Source: Antedon mediterranea (taxonomy: Eukaryota; Echinodermata; Crinoidea; Comatulida; Antedonidae). From it: 64,000 nt of DNA. Location of the stretch: NCBI RefSeq assembly GCF_964355755.1, contig NC_092673.1, forward strand, positions 10,423,001 through 10,487,000, given 5' to 3'. Shown here piece by piece: positions 49,701 through 61,375 of this stretch. The notes beneath the pieces are model-generated. The model made no database searches, was not told where the DNA came from, and worked only from the letters and a program-made list of their open reading frames with translations. The first letter of the stretch is position 1. Every line of letters starts with the position of its first letter. A program made the translations under genes and the position numbers.

Positions 49701-49854
49701 CTCGCTGATCTATCTCTTTCTCGCTGACCTATCTCTCTCTCGCTGATCTATCACTCTCTCGCTGATCTATCTCTCCCTCGCTGATCTATCTCTCTCTCGC
49801 TGATCTATCTCTCTCTCGCTGATCTATCTCTCTCTCGCTGATCTATCACTCTCT
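46721..49854. repeat. Mixed array segment
   Basis: Holds an A-like cassette with CTAGCTC (~47,130-47,230), a D marker (CTCCCCC at ~47,503) and a B cassette (TAGTTG 48054) without a following C run. It also has two local copies ~0.3 kb apart of a TTTCTCG / CTCACTCTCGCTGA / CGCCGATC / TGGCTG group (48,580-48,810 and 48,890-49,110), a brief GTCG pair (~49,160-49,190) and another A cassette at ~49,570. Nothing but satellite. Confidence 0.75.
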
Positions 49855-51032
49855 CTCGCTGATCTATCTCTCTCTCTCTCGCTGATCTATCTCTCTCTCT
49901 CGCTGATCTATCTCTCTCTCGCTGATCTATCTCTCTCGCTGATCTATCTCTCTCTCGCTGATCTATCTCTCTCACTCTCGCGCTGATCTATCTCTCTCTC
50001 GCTGATCTATCCCTCTCTCGCAGATCCATCTCTCTCTCGCTGATCTATCTCTCTCTCGCTGATCTATCTCCCTCGCTGTTCTATCTCTCTAGTTGATCTA
50101 TCTCTCTCTCGCTGATCTATCTCTCTCTCGCTGATCTATCTCTCTCTCGCTGATCTATCTCTCTCTCTCTCTCGCTGATCTATCTCTCTCTCGCTGATCT
50201 ATCTCTCTCACTTGCTGATCTATCACTCTCTCTCGCTGATCTATCTCTCTCGCGCGCTGATCTATCTCTCTCTCTCTCGCTGATCTATCTCTATCTCTTA
50301 CTGATCTATCTCTCTCTCTCGCTGATCTATCTCTCTCTCCCGCTGATCTATCTCTAGCTCTCTGTCGCTGATCTATCTCTAGCTCTCTCTCGCTGATCTA
50401 TCTCTCTCTGTCGCTGATCTATCTCCCTCTGTCGCTGATCTATCTCTCTCTGTCGCTGATCTATCTCTCTTTGTCGCTGATCTATCTATCTATCTCTCTC
50501 TCGCTGATCTATCTCTTTCTCGCTGATCTATCTCTCTCTCGCTGATCTATCTCTCTCTCGCTGATCTATCTCTCTCTCGCTGATCTATCTCTCACTCGCT
50601 GATCTATCTCTCTCTCGCTGATCTATCTCTCTCTCGCAGATCTATCACTCTCTCTCGCTGATCTATCTCTCTGTCTCTCGCTGATCTTTCTCTCTCTCTC
50701 GCTGATCTATCTCTCTCTCGCTGATCTATCTCTCTCGCTGATCTATCTCTCTTTCGCTGATCTATCTCTCTCTCTCTCTCGCTGATCTATCTCTCTCTCG
50801 CTGATCTATCTCTCTCTCGCTGATCTATCTCTCTCTCGCTGATCTATATCTCTCTCGCTGATCTATCTCTCTCTCGCTGATCTTTCTCTCTCTCTGGCTG
50901 ATCTATCTCTCTCTCGCTGATCTATCTCTCTCGCTGATCTATCTCTCTCTTGCTGATCTATCTCTCTCTCTCGCTGATCTATCTCTCTCTCGCTGATCTA
51001 TATTTCTCTCGCTGATCTATCTCTCTCTCTCG
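49855..51032. repeat. ~1.44-kb-spaced duplication, copy 1
   Basis: Matches 51,294-52,475. Shared rare marks are CTCACTCTCGCGCTG (~49,970/51,410), CCCTCTCGCAGATCC, TAGTTG 50090/51531, CTCACTTGCTG, CGCGCGCTG, CTCTTACTG, TAGCTC 50355/51796, CTTTGTCG and a TATCTATCTATC unit (~50,485/51,925). The offset grows from 1439 to 1444 because of single-base insertions in copy 2. Confidence 0.9.
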
Positions 51033-51293
51033 CTGATCTATCTCTATCGCTGATCTATCTCGCTCTCTCGCTGATCTATCACTCTGGCTGATCTATCTCT
51101 CTCTCGCTGATCTATCTCTCTCTCGCTGATCTATCTCTCTCTCGCTGATCTATTCTCTCTCGTTGATCTATCTCTCTCTCGCTGATCTATCTCTCTCTCG
51201 CTGATCTATCTTTCTCGCTGATCTATCTCTCTCTCGCTGATCTATCTCTCTCTCTCGCTGATCTATCTCACTCTCGCTGATCTATCTCTCTCT

Positions 51294-52475
51294 CTCGCTG
51301 ATCTATCTCTCTCTCTCTCGCTGATCCTATCTCTCTCTCTCGCTGATCTATCTCTCTCTCGCTGATCTATCTCTCTCGCTGATCTATCTCTCTCTCGCTG
51401 ATCTATCTCTCTCACTCTCGCGCTGATCTATCTCTCTCTCGCTGATCTATCCCTCTCTCGCAGATCCATCTCTCTCTCGCTGATCTATCTCTCTCTCGCT
51501 GATCTATCTCCCTCGCTGTTTCTATCTCTCTAGTTGATCTATCTCTCTCTCGCTGATCTATCTCTCTCTCGCTGATCTATCTCTCTCTCGCTGATCTATC
51601 TCTCTCTCTCTCTCGCTGATCTATCTCTCTCTCGCTGATCTATCTCTCTCACTTGCTGATCTATCACTCTCTCTCGCTGATCTATCTCTCTCGCGCGCTG
51701 ATCTATCTCTCTCTCTCTCGCTGATCTATCTCTATCTCTTACTGATCTATCTCTCTCTCTCGCTGATCTATCTCTCTCTCCCGCTGATCTATCTCTAGCT
51801 CTCTGTCGCTGATCTATCTCTAGCTCTCTCTCGCTGATCTATCTCTCTCTGTCGCTGATCTATCTCCCTCTGTCGCTGATCTATCTCTCTCTGTCGCTGA
51901 TCTATCTCTCTTTGTCGCTGATCTATCTATCTATCTCTCTCTCGCTGATCTATCTCTTTCTCGCTGATCTATCTCTCTCTCGCTGATCTATCTCTCTCTC
52001 GCTGATCTATCTCTCTCTCGCTGATCTATCTCTCACTCGCTGATCTATCTCTCTCTCGCTGATCTATCTCTCTCTCGCAGATCTATCACTCTCTCTCGCT
52101 GATCTATCTCTCTGTCTCTCGCTGATCTTTCTCTCTCTCTCGATGATCTATCTCTCTCTCGCTGATCTATCTCTCTCGCTGATCTATCTCTCTTTCGCTG
52201 ATCTATCTCTCTCTCTCTCTCGCTGATCTATCTCTCTCTCGCTGATCTATCTCTCTCTCGCTGATCTATCTCTCTCTCTCGCTGATCTATATCTCTCTCG
52301 CTGATCTATCTCTCTCTCGCTGATCTTTCTCTCTCTCTGGCTGATCTATCTCTCTCTCGCTGATCTATCTCTCTCGCTGATCTATCTCTTCTCTCGCTGA
52401 TCTATCTCTCTCTCTCGCTGATCTATCTCTCTCTCGCTGATCTATATTTCTCTCGCTGATCTATCTCTCTCTCTC
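51294..52475. repeat. ~1.44-kb-spaced duplication, copy 2
   Basis: Near-identical to 49,855-51,032. It differs by odd-length changes: GATCCTAT at 51,326 (+1), GTTTCTATC at 51,521 (+1) and CTCTTCTCTCG at ~52,390. Between the copies, 51,033-51,293 contains a TATCGCTG / CTCGCTCTCTCG group also seen at ~52,770, so the order has been shuffled. Confidence 0.9.
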
Positions 52476-55166
52476 GCGCCGATCTATCTCTCTCTCCTGA
52501 TCTATCTCTCTCTCGCAGATCCATCTCTCTCTCGCTGATCTATCTCTCTCTCGCTGATCTATCTCCCTCGCTGTTCTATCTCTCTCTAGTTGATCTATCT
52601 CTCTCTCGCTGATCTATCTCTCTCTCTCTCTCTCGCTGATCTATCTCTCTCTCTCGCTGATCTATCTCTCTCTCGCTGATCTATCTCTCCCTCTCGCTGA
52701 TCTATCGCTGATCTATCTCTCTCTCGCTGATCTATCTCTCTCTCGCTGATCTATCTCTCTCTCGCTGATCTATCTCTATCGCTGATCTATCTCGCTCTCT
52801 CGCTGATCTATCACTCTCTCTCGCTGATCTATCTCTCTCTCTCTCGCTGATCTATCTCTCTCTCTCGCTGATCTATCTCTCTCTCGCTGATCTATCTCTC
52901 TCGCTGATCTATCTCTCTCTCGCTGATCTATCTCTCTCTCTCTCTCTCTCGCTGATCTATCTCTCTCTCGCTGATCTATCTCTCTCTCGCTGATCTATCT
53001 CTCACTCGCTGATCTATCTCTCACTCTCTGATCTATCTCTCTCTCGCTGATCTATCTCTCTCTCGCTGATCTATCTCTCTCGTTGATCTATCTCTCTCTC
53101 GCTGATCTATCTCTCTCTCGCTGATCTATCTTTCTCGCTGATCTATCTCTCTCTCGCTGATCTATCTCTCTCTCTCGCTGATCTATCTCACTCTCGCTGA
53201 TCTATCTCTCTCTCGCTGATCTATCTCTCTCTCGCTGATCTATCTCTCTCTCGCCGATCTATCTCTCTCTCGCTGATCTATCTCTCTCTCGCTGATCTAT
53301 ATCTCTCTCGCTGATCTATCTCTCTCTCGCTGATCTTTCTCTCTCTCTGGCTGATCTATCTCTCTCTCGCTGATCTATCTCTCTCGCTGATCTATCTCTC
53401 TCTCGCTGATCTATCTCTCTCTCTCGCTGATCTGTCTCTCTCGCTGATCTATCTTTCTCTCGCTGATCTATCTCTCTCTCTCGCGCTGATCTATCTCTCT
53501 CTCGCTGATCTATCCCTCTCTCGCAGATCCATCTCTCTCTCGCTGATCTATCTCTCTCTCGCTGATCTATCTCCCTCGCTGTTCTATCTCTCTAGTTGAT
53601 CTATCTCTCTCTCGCTGATCTATCACTCTCTCTCGCTGATCTATCTCTCTCTTTCTCGCTGATCTATCTCTCTCTCTCGCTGATCTATCTCTCTCTCGCT
53701 GATCTATCTCTCTCTCTCGCTGATCTATCTCTCTCGCTGATCTATCTCTCTCTCGCTGATCTATCTCTCTCTCGCCGATCTGTCTCTCTCTCGCTGATCT
53801 ATCTCTCTCTCGCTGATCTATCTCTCTCTCGCTGATCTATCTCTCTCTCGCTGATCTATCTCTCTCTCGCTTATCTATCTCTCTCTCGCTGATCTACCTC
53901 TCTCTCACTGATCTATCTCTCTCTCGCTGATCTATCTCTCTCTCGCTTATCTATCTCTCTCTCGCTGATCTACCTCTCTCTCGCTGATCTATCTCTCTCT
54001 CGCTGATCTATCTCTCTCTCGCTGATATATCTCTCTCTCGCTGATCTAACTCTCTCGCTGATCTATCTCTCTCTCTCGCTGATCTATCTCTCTCTCGCTG
54101 ATCTATCTCTCTCTCGCCGATCTATCTCTCTCTCGCTGATCTATCTCTCTCTCGCTGATCTATATCTCTCTCGCTGATCTATCTCTCTCTCGCTGATCTT
54201 TCTCTCTCTCTGGCTGATCTATCTCTCTCTCGCTGATCTATCTCTCCCGCTGATCTATCTCTCTCTCGCTGATCTATCTCTCTCTCTCGCTGATCTATCT
54301 CTCTCGCTGATCTATCTTTCTCTCGCTGATCTATCTCTCTCTCTCTCGCGCTGATCTATCTCTCTCTCGCTGATCTATCCCTCTCTCGCAGATCCATCTC
54401 TCTCTTGCTGATCTATCTCTCTCTCGCTGATCTATCTCCCTCGGTGTTCTATCTCTCTAGTTGATCTATCTCTCTCTCGCTGATCTATCTCTCTCTCGCT
54501 GATCTATCTCTCACTCGCTGATCTATCTCTCTCTCTCTCTCGCTGATCTATCTCTCTCTCGCTGATCTATCTCTCTCTCTTGCTGATCTATCATTTTCTC
54601 TCGCTGATCTATCTCTATCTCTCACTGATCTATCTCTCTCTCTCGCTGATCTATCTCTCTCTCTCTCGCTGATCTATCTCTAGCTCTCTCTCGCTGATCT
54701 ATCTCTCTCTGTCGCTGATCTATCTCTCTCTGTCGCTGATCTATCTCTCTCTGTCGCTGATCTATCTCTCTCTGTCGCTGATCTATCTCCCTCTGTCGCT
54801 GATCTATCTCTCTCTGTCGCTGATCTATCTCTCTCTGTCGCTGATCTATCTCTCTATCTCTCTCTCGCTGATCTATCTCTCTCACAGATCTATCTCTCTC
54901 TCTCTCGCTGATCTATCTCTCTCTCGCTGATCTATCTCTCTCTCGCTGATCTATCTCTCACTCACTGATCTATCTCTCTCTCGCTGATCTATCTCTCTCT
55001 CTCTCTCGCTGATCTATCTCTCTCTCGCTGATCTATCTCTCTCTCGCTGATCTATCTCTCACTCGCTGATCTATCTCTCTCTCGCTGATCTATCTCTCTC
55101 TCTCTCTCGCTGATCTATCTCTCTCTCGCTGATCTATCTCTCTCTCGCTGATCTATCTCTCTCTCG
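52476..55166. repeat. Mixed array segment with three B cassettes
   Basis: TAGTTG occurs at 52588, 53593 and 54458, about 1.0 and 0.87 kb apart. Only the last is followed by a C run. Two A-like cassettes lie at 53,870-54,060. The 52,980-53,420 part resembles 48,440-48,860 (CTCACTCG, CTCACTCTCTG, CGTTG, TTTCTCG, CGCCGATC, TGGCTG in order). Confidence 0.75.
54692..54845. repeat. Cleanest C run: seven 21-bp GTCG units
   Basis: GTCG begins at 54,711, 54,732, 54,753, 54,774, 54,795, 54,816 and 54,837, an exact 21-bp period; one unit has CTCCCTCTGTCG. Because 21 is a multiple of three, one minus-strand frame stays open (54,885-54,622) and reads as the heptapeptide REIDQRQ repeated. I treat this as a by-product of unit length and not as a gene, since there is no splice, promoter or codon evidence. 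Confidence 0.9.
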
Positions 55167-56520
55167 CAGATCTATCTCTCTCTCGCTGATCTATCTCTCT
55201 CTCGCTGATCTATCTCTCTCTCTCTCGCTGATTTATCTCTCTCTCGCTGATCTATCTCTCTCGCTGATCTATCTCTCTCTCTCTGATTTATCTCTCTCTC
55301 GCTTATCTATCTCTCTCTCGCTGATCTACTTCTCTCTCGCTGATCTATCTCTCTCTCTCGCTGATCTATCTCTCTCTCGCTGATCTATCTCTCTCTCGCT
55401 GATCTAACTCTCTCGCTGATCTATCTCTTTCTCGCTGATCTATCTCTTTCTCGCTGATCTATCTCTCTCTCGCTGATCTATCTCTCTCTCGCTGATCTAT
55501 CTCTCTCTCGCTGATCTATCTCTCACTCGCTGATCTATCTCTCACTCTCTGATCTATCTCTCTCTTGCTGATCTAACTCTCTCTCGCTGATCTATCTCTC
55601 TCGTTGATCTATCTCTCTCTCGCTGATCTATCTCTCTCTCGCTGATCTATCTTTCTCGCTGATCTATCTCTCTCTCGCTGATCTATCTCTCTCTCTCGCT
55701 GATCTATCTCACTCTCGCTGACCTATCTCTCTCTCGCTGATCTATCTCTCTCTCGCTGATCTATCTCTCTCTCGCCGATCTATCTCTCTCTCGCTGATCT
55801 ATCTCTCTCTCGCTGATCTATATCTCTCTCGCTGATCTATCTCTCTCTCGCTGATCTTTCTCTCTCTCTGGCTGATCTATCTCTCTCTCTCTCGCTGATC
55901 TATCTCTCACTCGCTGATCTATCTCTCTCTCGCTGATCTATCTCTCTCTCTCTCGCTGATCTATTTCTCTCTCGCTGATCTATCTCTCTCTCGCTGATCT
56001 ATCACTCTCTCGCTCATCTATCTCTCTCTCTCGCTGATCTATCTCTCTCGCTGATCTATCTCTCTCTCGCTGATCTATCTCTCTCTCGCTGATCTATCTC
56101 TCTCTCGCTGATCTATCTCTCTCTCGCTGATCTATCTCTCTCTCGCTGATCTATCTCTTTCTCGCTGATCTATCTCTCTCTCGCTGATCTATCTCTCTCT
56201 CGCTGATCTATCTCTCTCTCGCTGATCTATCACTCTCTCTTGCTGATCTATCTCTCTCTCTCTCACTGATCTATCTCTCTCTCTCGCTGATCTATCTCTC
56301 TCTCGCTGATCTATCTCTCTCGCTGATCTATCTCTCTCTCGCTGATCTATCTCTCTCACTCTCGCGCTGATCTATCTCTCTCTCGCTGATCTATCTCTCT
56401 CTCTCTCGCTGATCTATCTCTCTCGCTGATCTATCTCTCTCTCGCTGATCTATCTCTCTCTCGCTGATCTATCTCTCTCTCGCTGATCTATCTCTCTCTC
56501 GCTGATCTATCTCTCTCTCG
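55167..56520. repeat. ~1.35-1.40 kb tandem repeat, copy 1 of 3
   Basis: Starts at CGCAGATC (55,167). Ordered marks: GATTTATC with CGCTTATC (55,285), CTACTTC, CTAAC, CTCACTCTCTG, CGTTG, TTTCTCG, CTCACTCTCGCTGACC (55,721), CGCCGATC, TGGCTG, CGCTCATC (56,011) and CACTCTCGCGCTG. Copy 2 begins 1,354 bp on. Confidence 0.88.
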
Positions 56521-57917
56521 CAGATCTATCTCTCTCTTGCTGATCTATCTCTCTCTGGCTGATCTATCTCTCTCTCTCTCGCTGATTTATCTCTCTCTCG
56601 CTGATCTATCTCTCTCGCTGATCTATCTCTCTCTCTCTGATTTATCTCTCTCTCGCTTATCTATCTCTCTCTCTCGCTGATCTACCTCTCTCTCGCTGAT
56701 CTATCTCTCTCTCTCGCTGATCTATCTCTCTCTCGCTGATCTATCTCTCTCTCGCTGATCTAACTCTCTCGCTGATCTATCTCTTTCTCGCTGATCTATC
56801 TCTTTCTCGCTGATCTATCTCTCTCTCGCTGATCTATCTCTCTCTCGCTGATCTATCTCTCTCTCGCTGATCTATCTCTCACTCGCTGATCTATCTCTCA
56901 CTCTCTGATCTATCTCTCTCTCGCTGATCTAACTCTCTCTCGCTGATCTATCTCTCTCGTTGATCTATCTCTCTCTCGCTGACCTATCTCTCTCTCGCTG
57001 ATCTATCTTTCTCGCTGATCTATCTCTCTCTCGCTGATCTATCTCTCTCTCTCGCTGATCTATCTCACTCTCGCTGACCTATCTCTCTCTCGCTGATCTA
57101 TCTCACTCTCGCTGACCTATCTCTCTCTCGCTGATCTATCTCTCTCTCGCTGATCTATCTCTCTCTCGCCGATCTATCTCTCTCTCGCTGATCTATCTCT
57201 CTCTCGCTGATCTATATCTCTCTCGCTGATCTATCTCTCTCTCGCTGATCTTTCTCTCTCTCTGGCTGATCTATCTCTCTCTCTCTCGCTGATCTATCTC
57301 TCACTCGCTGATCTATCTCTCTCTCGCTGATCTATCTCTCTCTCTCTCGCTGATCTATTTCTCTCTCACTGATCTATCTCTCTCTCGCTGATCTATCACT
57401 CTCTCGCTCATCTATCTCTCTCTCTCGCTGATCTATCTCTCTCGCTGATCTATCTCTCTCTCGCTGATCTATCTCTCTCTCGCTGATCTATCTCTCTCTC
57501 GCTGATCTATCTCTCTCTCTCGCTGATCTATCTCTCTCTCGCTGATCTATCTCTTTTTTCTCGCTGATCTATCTCTCTCTCGCTGATCTATCTCTCTCTC
57601 GCTGATCTATCTCTCTCGCTGATCTATCACTCTCTCTTGCTGATCTATCTCTCTCTCTCTCGCTGATCTATCTCTCTCTCTCGCTGATCTATCTCTCTCT
57701 CGCTGATCTATCTCTCTCGCTGATCTATCTCTCTCTCGCTGATCTATCTCTCTCACTCTCGCGCTGATCTATCTCTCTCTCGCTGATCTATCTCTCTCTC
57801 TCTCGCTGATCTATCTCTCTCGCTGATCTATCTCTCTCTCGCTGATCTATCTCTCTCTCGCTGATCTATCTCTCTCTCGCTGATCTATCTCTCTCTCGCT
57901 GATCTATCTCTCTCTCG
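56521..57917. repeat. ~1.35-1.40 kb tandem repeat, copy 2 of 3
   Basis: Same marks as copy 1: GATTTATC 56,639, CGCTCATC 57,405. It is 43 bp longer, mostly because the CTCACTCTCGCTGACC group with its neighbour is itself doubled (57,077 and 57,115). A CTCTTTTTTCTCG unit at ~57,553 is unique to this copy. Confidence 0.88.
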
Positions 57918-58525
57918 CAGATCTATCTCTCTCTCGCTGATCTATCTCTCTCTCGCTGATCTATCTCTCTCTCTCTCGCTGATTTATCTCTCTCTCGCTG
58001 ATCTATCTCTCTCGCTATCTATCTCTCTCTCTCTGATTTATCTCTCTCTCGCTTATCTCTCTCTCTCTCGCTGATCTACTTCTCTCTCGCTGATCTATCT
58101 CTCTCTCTCGCTGACTATCTCTCTCCTCTCTCTCGCTGATCTATCTCTCTCTCGCTGATCTAACTCTCTCGCTGATCTATCTCTTTCTCGCTGATCTATC
58201 TCTTTCTCGCTGATCTATCTCTCTCTCGCTGATCTATCTCTCTCTCGCTGATCTATCTCTCTCTCGCTGATCTATCTCTCACTCGCTGATCTATCTCTCA
58301 CTCTCTGATCTATCTCTCTCTCGCTGATCTAACTCTCTCTCGCTGATCTATCTCTCTCGTGATCTATCTCTCTCTCGCTGATCTATCTCTCTCTCGCTGA
58401 TCTATCTTTCTCGCTGATCTATCTCTCTCTCGCTGATCTATCTCTCTCTCTCGCTGATCTATCTCACTCTCGCTGACCTATCTCTCTCTCGCTGATCTAT
58501 CTCTCTCTCGCTGATCTATCTCTCT
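57918..58525. repeat. ~1.35-1.40 kb tandem repeat, partial copy 3
   Basis: CGCAGATC at 57,918, GATTTATC at 58,035 and GACCTATC at ~58,475 continue the series. The match is lost near 58,525, before CGCCGATC. This copy has four odd-length indels (58,015, 58,114, 58,125, 58,360) not found in copies 1 and 2. Confidence 0.82.
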
Positions 58526-59259
58526 CTCTCGCTGATCTATCTCTCTCTCGCTGATCTATATTTCTCTCGCTGATCTATTACTCTCTCTCGCTGATCTATC
58601 TCTCTCTCTCTCTCGCTGATCTATCTCTCTCTCTCGCTGATCTATCTCTCTCGCTGATCTATCTCTCTCTCTCGCTGATCTACTCTCTCTCTCTCTCTCT
58701 CTCGCTGATCTATCTCTCTCTCGCTGATCTATCTCTCTCTCGCTGATCTATCTCTCTCTCTCGCTGATATGTCTCTCTCTCGCTGATCTATCTCTCTCTC
58801 GCTGATCTAACTCTCCCCCGCTGATCTATCTCTCTCTCGCTAATCTATCTCTCTCTCGCTGATCTATCTCTCTCTCTCGCTGATCTATCTCTCTCGCTGA
58901 TCTATCTCTCTCTCGCTGATCTATCTCTCTCTCGCTGATCTATCTCTCTCTCGCTGATCTATCTCTCTCTCGCTGATCTATCTCTCTCTCGCTGATCTAT
59001 CACTCTCTCTCGCTGATCTATCTCTCTCTCTCGCTGATCTATCTCTCTCTCGCTGATCAATTTCTCTCTCGCTGATCTATCTCTCTAGCTGATCTATCTC
59101 TCTCTCGCTGATCTATCTCTCTCTCTCTCTCGCTGATCTATCTCTCTCTCGCTGATCTATCTCTCTCTCGCTGATCTATCTCTCTCTCGCTGATCTGTCT
59201 CTCTCTCGCTGATCTATCTCTCTCTCGCTGATCTATCTCTCTCTCGCTGATCTATCTCT
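58526..59259. repeat. Array segment with cassette D
   Basis: Ordinary units plus GATATGTC, CTAACTCTCCCCCGCTG (58,808) and CTAATC. This is the same D group found near 8371, 21,073, 26,758, 30,616, 34,750, 40,470, 44,311 and 47,500; related CTCCCCCGCTG units without CTAAC occur near 24,450 and 38,128. Nothing else is present. Confidence 0.75.
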
Positions 59260-59845
59260 CTCTCGCTGATCTATCTCTCTCTCTCGCTTATCTATCTCTC
59301 TCTCGCTGATCTACCTCTCTCTCACTGATCTATCTCTCTCTCTCGCTGATCTATCTCTCTCTCGCTGATATATCTCTCTCTCGCTGATCTAACTCTCTCG
59401 CAGATCTATCTCTCTCTCGCTGATCTATCTCTTTCTCGCTGATCTCTCTCTCTCTCGCTGATCTATCTCTCTCTCGCTGATCTATCTCTCTCTCGCTGAT
59501 CTATCTCTCTCTCGCTGATCTATCTCTCTCGCTGATCTATCTCTTTCTCGCAGATCTATCACTCTCTCTCGCTGATCTATCTCTCTCTCTCGCTGATCTA
59601 TCTCTCTCTCTCGCTGATCTATCTCTCTCTCGCTGATCTATCTCTCTCGCTGATCTATCTCTCTCTCGCTGATCTATCTCTCTCTCTCTCTCTCGCTGAT
59701 CTATCTCTCTCTCGCTGATCTATCTCTCTCTCGCTGATCTATCTCTCTCTCTCGCTGATCTATATCTCTCTGGCTGATCTATCTCTCTCTCGCTGATCTT
59801 TCTCTCTCTCTGGCTGATCTATCTCTCTCTCGCTGATCTATCTCT
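59260..59845. repeat. ~1.53-kb-spaced duplication, copy 1
   Basis: CGCTTATC 59,288, CGCAGATC 59,400, a CTGATCTCTC unit (~59,440) and the doubled TGGCTG at 59,771 recur at 60,820, 60,932, ~60,972 and 61,305 (offset 1532-1534). Confidence 0.82.
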
Positions 59846-60049
59846 CTCGCTGATCTATCTCTCTCTCGCTGATCTATATTTCTCTCGCTGATCTATCTCT
59901 CTCTCACGCTGATCTATCTCTCTCTCGCTGATCTATCTCTCTCTCGCAGATCCATCTCTCTCTCGCTGATCTATCTCTCTCTCGCTGATCTATCTCCCTC
60001 GCTGTTCTATCTCTCTCTAGTTGATCTATCTCTCTCTGGCTAATCTATC

Positions 60050-60665
60050 TCTCTCTCGCTGATCTATCTCTCTCTCTCTCGCTGATCTATCTCTCTCTCT
60101 CGCTGATCTATCTCTCTCTCGCTGATCTATCTCTCTCTCTCGCTGATCTATCTCTCTCGCTGATCTATCTCTCTCTCGCTGATCTATCTCTCTCTCGCTG
60201 ATCTATCTCTCTCTCGCTGATCTATCTCTCTCGCTGATCTATCTCTCTCTCTCGCTGATCTATCACTCTCTCTCGCTGATCTATCTCTCTTTCTCTCGCT
60301 GATCTATCTCTCTCTTTCGCTGATCTATCTCTCTCTCGCTGATCTATCTCTCTCGCTGATCTATCTCTCTCTCGCTGATCTATCTCTCTCTCTCTCTCGC
60401 TGATCTATCTCTCTCTCGCTGATCTATCTCTCTCTGGCTGATCTATCTCTCTCTCGCTGATCTGTCTCTCTCTCGCTGATCTATCTCTCTCTCGCTGATC
60501 TATCTCTCTCTCGCTGATCTATCTCTCTCTCGCTGATCTATCTCTTTCTCGCTTATCTATCTCTCTCTCGCTGATCTACCTCTCTCTCGCTGATCTATCT
60601 CTCTCTCTCGCTATTCTATCTCTCTCTCGCTGAAATATCTCTCTCTCGCTGATCTAACCTCTCGC
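60050..60665. repeat. ~1.27-1.29 kb-spaced duplication, copy 1
   Basis: A CTTTCGCTG unit (60,315), CGCTTATC (~60,552) and the rare CGCTATTCTATC (60,611) recur at 61,583, ~61,820 and 61,898, an offset of 1268-1287. It overlaps nothing of the 1.53-kb pair, so two exchange events with different spacing meet here. Confidence 0.75.
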
Positions 60666-60789
60666 TGATCTATCTCTCTCTCGCTGATCTATCTCTTTCT
60701 CGCTGATCTATCTCTCTCTCGCTGATCTATCACTCTCTCGCTGATCTATCTCTCTCTCGCTGATCTATCTCTCTCTCGCTGATCTATCT

Positions 60790-61375
60790 CTCTCTCGCTG
60801 ATCTATCTCTCTCTCTCGCTTATCTATCTCTCTCTCGCTGATCTACCTCTCTCTCGCTGATCTATCTCTCTCTCTCGCTGATCTATCTCTCTCTCGCTGA
60901 TATATCTCTCTCTCGCTGATCTAACTCTCTCGCAGATCTATCTCTCTCTCGCTGATCTATCTCTTTCTCGCTGATCTCTCTCTCTCTCGCTGATCTATCT
61001 CTCTCTCGCTGATCTATCTCTCTCTCGCTGATCTATCTCTCTCTCGCTGATCTATCTCTCTCTCGCTGATCTATCTCTCTCTCGCAGATCTATCACTCTC
61101 TCTCGCTGATCTATCTCTCTCTCTCGCTGATCTATCTCTCTCTCTCGCTGATCTATCTCTCTCTCGCTGATCTATCTCTCTCGCTGATCTATCTCTCTCT
61201 CGCTGATCTATCTCTCTCTCTCTCTCTCGCTGATCTATCTCTCTCTCGCTGATCTATCTCTCTCTCGCTGATCTATCTCTCTCTCTCGCTGATCTATATC
61301 TCTCTGGCTGATCTATCTCTCTCTCGCTGATCTTTCTCTCTCTCTGGCTGATCTATCTCTCTCTCGCTGATCTAT
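60790..61375. repeat. ~1.53-kb-spaced duplication, copy 2
   Basis: Counterpart of 59,260-59,845. It leaves the match after the second TGGCTG unit, where copy 1 continues into a B cassette (TAGTTG 60018) and copy 2 does not. Confidence 0.82.

Noticed and set aside
53596-53835. Plus-strand 79-codon frame
   Set aside because: Same cause: satellite units in an accidental frame after a TAGTTG unit supplies ATG-free flank changes; no coding evidence.
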